A DNA stretch of 64,000 nucleotides from Actinoplanes missouriensis 431 (GTDB lineage Bacteria; Actinomycetota; Actinomycetes; Mycobacteriales; Micromonosporaceae). The stretch spans positions 1 through 64,000 of the forward strand of contig NC_017093.1 of NCBI RefSeq assembly GCF_000284295.1. Direction: 5' to 3'. This document shows, one piece after another, positions 58,176 to 64,000 of this stretch. The position numbers and the translations under genes were made by a program. The notes under the pieces were generated by a model, which was given only the letters and a program-made list of their open reading frames with translations, did no database searches and had not been told where the DNA came from. Every line of letters begins with the position of its first letter. The first letter of the stretch is position 1.

Positions 58176-58243
58176 CCCAGACCCCCTCAGAACCCGACGC
58201 CGGGTATTTTCCTCGCCCGGCGGGTGCCTGTCTGTGCGCCGCC

Positions 58244-58272
58244 TTGACTACGCTAGCTGTCGAACAGTATTC
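58244..58272 (+). promoter_or_regulatory. Putative crgA promoter
   Basis: TTGACT (58244-58249) and GTATTC (58267-58272) are spaced 17 bases and lie ~80 bases before crgA in the divergent gap. The -35 is good; the -10 is poor. Confidence 0.35.
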
Positions 58273-58350
58273 GCCACGGGCAGCATTCGGGACCTCCGGA
58301 GCCGCTCAGCGGTGGGTTGTTCACCACTTGTTGCCCTTCAGGAGAGCACC

Positions 58351-58614
58351 GTGCCGAAGTCTCAGGTTCGCAAGAAGAAGGTCTACACCCCGCCGGCGGA
58401 CATCCGGCCGGCGGCGGCTGGGGCGTCCAAGAAGCCAAGCCCCGCATGGATTCCATTCACCGCGGTTGCCCTGATCGTCATCGGCATCGCCTGGCTGGTC
58501 GTCTACTACCTGTCGTCCCAGCAGTGGCCGGTCGAGAGCTGGCGTTACTGGAACCTCGCGGTCGGTTTCGGCTGCATGGTCGCCTCGCTGGGCCTCCTTT
58601 CCCGCTGGCGTTGA
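58351..58614 (+). CDS. crgA: Cell division protein CrgA
   Basis: The 87-residue protein coordinates FtsZ/PBP activity at septa in actinobacteria. It has the basic start MPKSQVRKKKVYTPPAD and two membrane helices (about 34-54 and 66-84) with WPVESWRYWNLAVGFG between and in the second. AGGAGA 5 bases before GTG 58351 fixes the start. A terminator follows. Confidence 0.94.
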   Translation: MPKSQVRKKKVYTPPADIRPAAAGASKKPSPAWIPFTAVALIVIGIAWLVVYYLSSQQWPVESWRYWNLAVGFGCMVASLGLLSRWR

Positions 58615-58656
58615 TCACGTCCGCTTCCTGCGGATACGTGAAAAACAGCCAAAGTG

Positions 58657-58686
58657 AGCGCACCCCCGGTCGACGTGGGGTGCGCT
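58657..58686 (+). terminator. Terminator after crgA
   Basis: AGCGCACCCC (58657-58666), a 10-base loop and GGGGTGCGCT (58677-58686) followed by TT form a perfect 10-bp hairpin ~45 bases after the crgA stop. Confidence 0.8.
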
Positions 58687-58772
58687 TTACCTTGACGGAC
58701 TGGTGTGCGCCCGTCTATTACTCGTGGGTAACATAGGCGGACGGCTCCGCCGACCAAGGAGGCACAAACGAG

Positions 58773-60920
58773 ATGGGCGTTCCACAGATAGTCGCCACCG
58801 TCCTGGCGGGGGCCATCACCGTGGTGGCCGTCTACCTCGCGGTCAAGGCCGTCCTGACGATCACCTCGGTGATCCGCCGGGGCCAGCCCGCGCCGGAGCG
58901 GTTCACCGATCCGAAGACGCGGACCACGACGATGCTGACCGAGACGGTCGGCCACACCAGGATGCTCAAGTGGAGCGCGATCGGCGCCGCCCACTGGTTC
59001 GTGATGTTCTCGTTCATCATCCTGTCGCTGCTGGTCCTCGAGGCGTACTTCGAGGTCGCGGCGCCGGCGATGGGCCTGCCGATCATCGGGCACTGGACGA
59101 TCTTCGGTCTGGTCACCGAGTGGTTCGGGATCCTCGGCACGATCGCCATCCTCTACCTGGTCTTCGTGCGCCAGCGGGAGAAGCCGGGGGCGAAGAAGCG
59201 CAGCCGGTTCCTCGGTTCGACCATGTGGCAGGCGTACTTCGTCGAGGCCGTCATCGTCGGGGTGCTGATCTTCGGCTTCCTGATCCGCGGTTTCAAGGTC
59301 GCCACCGACCACTTCGAGTACCCGCTGTGGGCCACTCCCGTCAGCCACGCCGTCGGCTCGATCCTCCCGGCCTGGGAGGACGGCGCCACCTGGATGGCGC
59401 TCATCAAGATCTGCATCTCGATGACCTGGCTGATCACCATTTCGCTCAACCCGACGATGGGCGTGGCCTGGCACCGGTTCCTGGCCTTCTTCAACATCTA
59501 CTTCAAGCGCAGCCCGGAGAAGCCGGCCGGTTCCGGTCTCGGCGCGCTGAAGCCGATGATGAGCGAGGGCAAGCCCCTCGACTTCGAGGAGGCCGACCCG
59601 GAGAAGGACCTGTTCGGCGTCAACCAGGTCGAACAGTTCACCTGGAAGGGTCTGCTCGACTTCTCCACGTGCACCGAGTGCGGCCGCTGCCAGTCGCAGT
59701 GCCCGGCGTGGAACACTGCCAAGCCGCTCTCCCCGAAACTCCTGGTCCTCAGTCTGCGCGATCACGCGTACGCGAAGGCTCCCTATCTTCTGGCCGGTGG
59801 CGGCAAGGACCTGATGGGTGAGGAGAAGGCGACCGAAGCGCAGCTCGCGCACATGGACGTCCTCGCGCTCGCCGAGGGCAACCGGCCGCTGATCGGCACC
59901 GCCGAGGACCAGGGCGTGATCGACCCGGACGTGCTCTGGTCGTGCACCACCTGCGGCGCCTGCGTCGAGCAGTGCCCGGTCGACATCGAGCACATCGACC
60001 ACATCGTCGACATGCGCCGGTACCAGGTGCTGATCGAGTCCAGCTTCCCCAGCGAGGCCGGCGTCATGCTGCGCAACCTGGAGAACAAGGGCAACCCGTG
60101 GGGCGCCCCGCAGAACACCCGCGAGGACTGGACCAAGGGTTTGGACTTCGAGGTGCCGCGGGTCGGCGAGGTCGAGGACTTCGACTATCTGTTCTGGGTC
60201 GGCTGCGCCGGCGCGTTCGAGGACCGGGCCAAGAAGACCACCCGCGCGGTCGCGACGCTGCTCAACGAGGCCGGCGTCAACTACGCCATCCTCGGCGAGG
60301 GCGAGACCTGCACCGGCGACCCGGCCCGCCGCATCGGCAACGAGTTCATCTTCCAGATGCTCGCCCAGCAGAACGTCGAGACGCTGAACGAGGCTTTCGG
60401 GGATCAAAAGACGAAGCGGATCGTCGCGACCTGCCCGCACTGCTTCAACACGCTCGGCAACGAGTACGAGCAGCTCGGCCTCAAGGTCGAGGTCGTGCAC
60501 CACACCCAGCTGCTGGCCCACCTGGTCAAGGAAGGCAAGCTCACCCCGGTCCAGCCGATCGACGGTGACATCACCTACCACGACCCGTGTTACCTGGGCC
60601 GGCACAACCGGGTCTTCGACGCCCCCCGCGAGGTTCTCGGCGAGACCGGCAACCTCATCGAGATGCCGCGCAACTCCGAGCGGTCCTTCTGCTGCGGCGC
60701 CGGCGGCGCCCGGATGTGGATGGAAGAGCGGATCGGCAAGCGGATCAACGTGGAGCGCACCGAGGAGGCCCTCGCGACCGGCGCCAAGACGATCGCGGTG
60801 GGCTGCCCGTTCTGCTACACGATGATCGGCGACGGGGTCACCGGCAAGGGCAAGCAGGAAGAGGTCGAGGTCGTCGACGTCGCCACGGTCCTGCTGCGCT
60901 CGCTCAAGCAGGACGCCTGA
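58773..60920 (+). CDS. Membrane-bound Fe-S oxidoreductase (HdrD/GlpC-like, CCG domains)
   Basis: The 715-residue protein has about five to six N-terminal membrane helices (a cytochrome b/NarI-like part, to about 260), then two 4Fe-4S motifs, CTECGRCQSQCP (about 300-311) and CTTCGACVEQCP (about 391-402). Two CCG (DUF3483/HdrD-type) cysteine domains follow, with CPHCFNTLGNEY (about 554) and CCGAGGARMWMEE (about 640). Such proteins pass electrons between the quinone pool and soluble donors; the donor is unknown. AAGGAGG precedes the ATG. A hairpin follows the stop. Confidence 0.9.
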   Translation: MGVPQIVATVLAGAITVVAVYLAVKAVLTITSVIRRGQPAPERFTDPKTRTTTMLTETVGHTRMLKWSAIGAAHWFVMFSFIILSLLVLEAYFEVAAPAMGLPIIGHWTIFGLVTEWFGILGTIAILYLVFVRQREKPGAKKRSRFLGSTMWQAYFVEAVIVGVLIFGFLIRGFKVATDHFEYPLWATPVSHAVGSILPAWEDGATWMALIKICISMTWLITISLNPTMGVAWHRFLAFFNIYFKRSPEKPAGSGLGALKPMMSEGKPLDFEEADPEKDLFGVNQVEQFTWKGLLDFSTCTECGRCQSQCPAWNTAKPLSPKLLVLSLRDHAYAKAPYLLAGGGKDLMGEEKATEAQLAHMDVLALAEGNRPLIGTAEDQGVIDPDVLWSCTTCGACVEQCPVDIEHIDHIVDMRRYQVLIESSFPSEAGVMLRNLENKGNPWGAPQNTREDWTKGLDFEVPRVGEVEDFDYLFWVGCAGAFEDRAKKTTRAVATLLNEAGVNYAILGEGETCTGDPARRIGNEFIFQMLAQQNVETLNEAFGDQKTKRIVATCPHCFNTLGNEYEQLGLKVEVVHHTQLLAHLVKEGKLTPVQPIDGDITYHDPCYLGRHNRVFDAPREVLGETGNLIEMPRNSERSFCCGAGGARMWMEERIGKRINVERTEEALATGAKTIAVGCPFCYTMIGDGVTGKGKQEEVEVVDVATVLLRSLKQDA

Positions 60921-60927
60921 TCTTCAG

Positions 60928-60966
60928 GTTTCACATGAAACGGCCGCTCGCGAGGGCGGCCGTTTC
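60928..60966. promoter_or_regulatory. Degenerate parS core joined to a bidirectional terminator
   Basis: GTTTCACATGAAAC (60928-60941) differs from the parS consensus GTTTCACGTGAAAC at one base and is otherwise palindromic. Its GAAAC is also the start of a terminator arm: GAAACGGCCG (60937-60946), loop, CGGCCGTTTC (60957-60966), between the convergent Fe-S and GOLPH3-like genes. Whether ParB binds the changed core is uncertain. Confidence 0.5.
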
Positions 60967-61657
60967 ACGTTCCTCCGCCTCCGCCTCCGCCGTCTCCACC
61001 CCCGCCACCGTCGCCACCGCTCGCGTCCGCCACGACGGCGATGGTGACGGCCGCCTGCACCGCCTGGATCGCCTTGCGTACCGCGGCGGCCGCCCACTCG
61101 CCCTCGCTGAGCTCCTTGAGTCGCGTCTTGAGCAGCTTCCGGTCCAGGTCCGGGAAGAGCTTGCGCTCGATCTCGACGGCGGCGATCAAAGAACACATCG
61201 CATGGGTACGGGGTTCCGCCCGCGTCCCGAGGATCGCCGACCGGATCCGATCCCGAGCCGAGGCACGGGCCGGCGGCTCGACGTCGTGGGCCCACGGGTA
61301 CCGCACCCGCGGAAAGACGACCAGCACCTTGCTGCGCTCCACCCGCAGGATCTCGCCGGTCACCAGCCGGTCGAGCACCTGCGGCTGGACGCCCTTGGAC
61401 AGACCCGTCACCCAGTGACCGGCCTTGCGGCCTTTCGGGTCGTCGCCGATCCGGATCAGCGACGCGTCGACGATCGGGTCACCGACCGGAGAGCGATCGA
61501 TGACCACGACTTTCTTGTCCGCCACGTCGATCCGCTCGGCCAGGGCCAGCTCCGTCAGGATCGCGCCGCCCAGGGCGTAATTCAGCCGCGAGGTATCGGC
61601 GATCCGGCGGCCGAGTTGATCGTGTGCGAGAAGCATGAACTCGTCGAGGAGGTTCAT
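60965..61657 (-). CDS. GOLPH3/VPS74 (GPP34)-family protein
   Basis: The 230-residue protein matches the GPP34 fold: LLDEFMLLAHDQLGRRIADT, LNYALGGAILTELALAERID, VVVIDRSPVGDPIVD and IAAVEIERKLFPDLDRKLLK. In eukaryotes this family binds phosphoinositides; actinobacteria have several copies of unknown role. It ends in a Gly-rich tail (GGDGGGGGDGGGGGGG) after the helical domain. The ATG is at 61657, divergent from the CNNM genes. Confidence 0.88.
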   Translation of the reverse strand: MNLLDEFMLLAHDQLGRRIADTSRLNYALGGAILTELALAERIDVADKKVVVIDRSPVGDPIVDASLIRIGDDPKGRKAGHWVTGLSKGVQPQVLDRLVTGEILRVERSKVLVVFPRVRYPWAHDVEPPARASARDRIRSAILGTRAEPRTHAMCSLIAAVEIERKLFPDLDRKLLKTRLKELSEGEWAAAAVRKAIQAVQAAVTIAVVADASGGDGGGGGDGGGGGGGT

Positions 61658-61743
61658 GTCCCAACGGTAGTGGGCCTTGTCACGGCCACGGTTGGTCCCG
61701 GATGGCCCGGATCCGGCAGAATGATGGCCGAGGTGAAGCGATC

Positions 61744-63078
61744 ATGGACGGCCTGTTCCTGAGCGCGGTGCTCCCGCTGGTGGCTTTCCTGCTGCTGACG
61801 GGTGGCAACGCGTTCTTCGTGGCCGCCGAGTTCGGGCTGGTCACTGTCGACCGGGCGGAGATCGAGCAGCGTGCCATGGCCGGCGACCGCCGCGCGCGCA
61901 CGGTCCGCAACGCCCTGCACGGACTCTCCTTCCAGCTCTCCGGCGCCCAGCTCGGCATCACGCTGACCGCGCTGCTCACCGGTTACCTGGCCGAGCCGGC
62001 GCTCTCCGAGCTCTTCACGCCGATCGTGGAGCCGCTGGCGGGCTCGGCGACCGGCACCGTGACGCACATCTGCGCGCTGGTCGGGGCCACCCTCTTCTCG
62101 ATGCTCTTCGGTGAGCTGGTCCCGAAGAACGCGGCGCTGGCCCGCCCGATGCGGCTCGCGCTGCTCACGTCCGGGCCACTGCACGGTTTCTCCACGCTCT
62201 TCAAATGGCTGATCGCCGCCCTCAACGGGACGGCGAACTGGCTGGTCCGCCGCCTCGGCATCGAGCCGCAGGAGGAGCTGGCGAGCGCTCGTTCCCCGGA
62301 GGAACTGGGTCTGCTCGCCGCGATCAGCGCACAGGCCGGGGCGCTGCCCGACGAGACCGCGACGCTGCTGCGCCGGACCATCCGCTTCGGCGAGAAACGC
62401 GCCGCCAAGGCGATGACCCCGCGCGTCGACGTGGTCGGCCTGAAGACCACGGCCAGCATCGCTGACCTGATCACGGTGGCTCAGCAGACCGGGCACACCC
62501 GCTTTCCGGTGTACGAGGAGACGCTCGACGTGGTCATCGGGGTGGTCGGCGTGAACGAGGCGATCGGGGTCCCGCCCGAGCGCCGCGCCGCGATCAAGGT
62601 CGCGGCGGTCGCGAAGGAGCCGGTCTACGTCCCGGAGAGCCTCGGCCTGGACAAGGTCCTGGAGGCCCTGCGCGCCGCCGACGCCGACCTGGCGATCGTG
62701 GTCGACGAGTACGGCGGCACCGACGGCGTCGTGACGGTCGAGGACCTGATCGAGGAGCTGGTCGGTGAGATCGCCGACGAGTACGACACCGACCTCGACG
62801 AGACCGGCAGCCAGGAGTTGACCGCGCCCGGCGGCGAGAAGACGTTCCTGGTCGACGGGCTGCTCCGCGAGGACGAGGTGCTGGAACAGACCCGGTTCCG
62901 CCTGCCCGAGGGGCCGTACGAGACCCTGGCCGGCTTCCTCCTGGCCCGCCTCGGGCACATCCCGGTGGTCGGGGAGTCGCTGGAGGAGGACGGGTGGGAG
63001 TTCACCGTGATGGAGGTCGACAGGCACCGCATCGAGCAGGTGCGTGTCGTCGCCCCACCGGAGCCGTCCGATGACTGA
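61744..63078 (+). CDS. CNNM/CorC (HlyC)-family membrane protein 1
   Basis: The 444-residue protein has a DUF21/CNNM membrane domain (about 1-190; GNAFFVAAEFGLVTVDRAEI, LSGAQLGITLTALLTGYLAE, GELVPKNAALARP), a CBS pair (about 205-330; RVDVVGLKTTASIADLI, DLAIVVDEYGGTDGVVTVED) and a C-terminal CorC_HlyC domain (GLLREDEVLEQTRFRLPEGP). The family is linked to Mg2+ transport or tolerance. ATG 61744 follows GAGGTGAAG. The stop overlaps the next gene by 8 bases. Confidence 0.92.
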   Translation: MDGLFLSAVLPLVAFLLLTGGNAFFVAAEFGLVTVDRAEIEQRAMAGDRRARTVRNALHGLSFQLSGAQLGITLTALLTGYLAEPALSELFTPIVEPLAGSATGTVTHICALVGATLFSMLFGELVPKNAALARPMRLALLTSGPLHGFSTLFKWLIAALNGTANWLVRRLGIEPQEELASARSPEELGLLAAISAQAGALPDETATLLRRTIRFGEKRAAKAMTPRVDVVGLKTTASIADLITVAQQTGHTRFPVYEETLDVVIGVVGVNEAIGVPPERRAAIKVAAVAKEPVYVPESLGLDKVLEALRAADADLAIVVDEYGGTDGVVTVEDLIEELVGEIADEYDTDLDETGSQELTAPGGEKTFLVDGLLREDEVLEQTRFRLPEGPYETLAGFLLARLGHIPVVGESLEEDGWEFTVMEVDRHRIEQVRVVAPPEPSDD

Positions 63079-64000
63079 GCTGCTGTTCGTCGCGGTCCTG
63101 CTGATCGGCAACGGCCTCTTCGTGGGTGGCGAGTTCGCGCTCATCGCCTCCCGGCGCACCGCCCTGGAGCCGCTCGCCGAGACGTCCAAGGCGGCCCGCT
63201 GGGCGCTCTCCGCGATGAGCCAGATCCCGCTGATGATCGCCGGCGCGCAACTCGGCATCACGATCTGCACGCTGGTGCTGGGCGCGCTCGCCGAGCCGAC
63301 CGTCGCGCACCTGCTGGAGGGACCGTTCGCGGCGACCGGCCTGCCGGAGAACGCCGTACACCCGGTGGCCTTCGTCTTCGCCCTGGTGATCGTGACGTTC
63401 CTGCACACGGTCATCGGCGAGATGGTGCCGAAGAACATCACGCTGGCCGGCCCGGAACGCTCGGCGCTCGTCCTGGGCCCCTTCATGCTGGCGTTCTGCA
63501 CCGCCACGAAACCGCTGCTGAACGCGATGCGCTGGGCGTCCCGGCTGATCCTCAAGCTCTGGAAGATCGAGACCACCGACGCGGTGAAGACGGTCTTCAC
63601 GGCCGAGGAACTGGCCGGCATGGTCACCCAGGCCCGCAGCGAGGGCCTGCTCGGATCGGAGCAGTACGCCCGGATCCACGCCGCGCTCGGCCTCAACGAC
63701 CGCACCGCCGCCGACACGCTGCTGCCGTGGTCACGGGTGACGACGGTGGCGGCCGACGTCTCGCCGGCCACCCTCGAAGCGGTGGCGACCCGCAGTGGCC
63801 GCTCGCGCTTCCCGGTGGTTCAGCGCGACACCCGGCGGGTGCTCGGATTCGTGCACGTCAAGGACGTTCTGGGATTCACGGCGACGCAGCGCCGGCTGCC
63901 CGTCCCGGCCGAGGTGATCCGCCCGCTGGCGGTGGTCGCGCCGGAGCGGAGCCTCGCCGACCTGCTGCTCACCATGCGGCGCGACCGGCTGCACATCGTC
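63071..64000 (+). CDS. CNNM/CorC-family membrane protein 2 (cut by window end)
   Basis: Read from ATG 63071 to the window edge: 310 codons without a stop, so the gene is incomplete here. It begins MTELLFVAVLLIGNGLFVGG and shows the same DUF21 signatures (GGEFALIASRR, IAGAQLGITICTLVLGALAE, GEMVPKNITLAGPERS), then a linker (VFTAEELAGMVTQARSEGLL) and the first CBS domain (VATRSGRSRFPVVQRDTRRV). It overlaps gene 1 by 8 bases; paired CNNM genes of this kind are common in actinobacteria and may form a heterodimer. Confidence 0.9.
   Translation, partial: MTELLFVAVLLIGNGLFVGGEFALIASRRTALEPLAETSKAARWALSAMSQIPLMIAGAQLGITICTLVLGALAEPTVAHLLEGPFAATGLPENAVHPVAFVFALVIVTFLHTVIGEMVPKNITLAGPERSALVLGPFMLAFCTATKPLLNAMRWASRLILKLWKIETTDAVKTVFTAEELAGMVTQARSEGLLGSEQYARIHAALGLNDRTAADTLLPWSRVTTVAADVSPATLEAVATRSGRSRFPVVQRDTRRVLGFVHVKDVLGFTATQRRLPVPAEVIRPLAVVAPERSLADLLLTMRRDRLHIV

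Overview
The window is the replication-origin region of a high-GC actinobacterial chromosome. The order dnaA - oriC - dnaN - gnd - recF - DciA-like - gyrB - gyrA - DUF3566 - tRNA-Ile/tRNA-Ala, and the later block tRNA-Leu - fhaA - fhaB - pstP - rodA/ftsW - pbpA - pknA - pknB next to trpG, sortase, DUF881 and crgA, is the conserved actinobacterial origin neighbourhood. The 6-phosphogluconate dehydrogenase between dnaN and recF, the chaplin-like secreted protein, the DUF397 and DLW-39 small proteins and the codon use suggest a Micromonosporaceae member, probably Actinoplanes or a close relative (inference).

Layout. 1-14.4 kb: replication and topology genes, with a ~0.8 kb oriC holding more than 15 DnaA-box-like 9-mers between dnaA and dnaN, plus a second small DnaA-box cluster between gyrB and gyrA. 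14.5-15.0 kb: tRNA-Ile, DLW-39 and tRNA-Ala. 15.3-44.5 kb: a ~29 kb segment of mixed functions lying between blocks that are close together in mycobacteria. It includes a lipoprotein, Nudix hydrolase, YbaK deacylase, DsbA/SufE/CBS/ProS genes (minus strand), a GDSL hydrolase, rhodanese, an HSP90-TPR gene pair, a leucine/branched-chain acyl-CoA catabolism cluster split by two secreted-protein genes (one chaplin-like), MarR/YceI, a GCS2-type ligase, an orphan PASTA membrane protein and a WecG/TagA glycosyltransferase. 44.6-58.6 kb: tRNA-Leu and the Ser/Thr-phosphorylation, cell-wall elongation and division cluster. 58.8-64 kb: an Fe-S oxidoreductase, a GOLPH3-type protein and two tandem CNNM/CorC-type membrane proteins, the last cut by the window end.

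Non-coding signals that stand out are: (1) a bipartite structured element abutting the 3' end of both tRNA-Ile and tRNA-Leu, with compensatory base changes; (2) TAACG-NN-CGTTA palindromes before the acyl-CoA carboxylase gene, with a variant before the TetR gene, which would tie the split catabolic cluster into one regulon; (3) a parS site, and a second degenerate one, each built into a terminator-type hairpin between convergent genes; (4) a duplicated G-rich element before both the rhodanese and the HSP90 genes. The HSP90-TPR pair and the tRNA trailer element are the best candidates for something undescribed. All calls come from reading the sequence; no database search was run.
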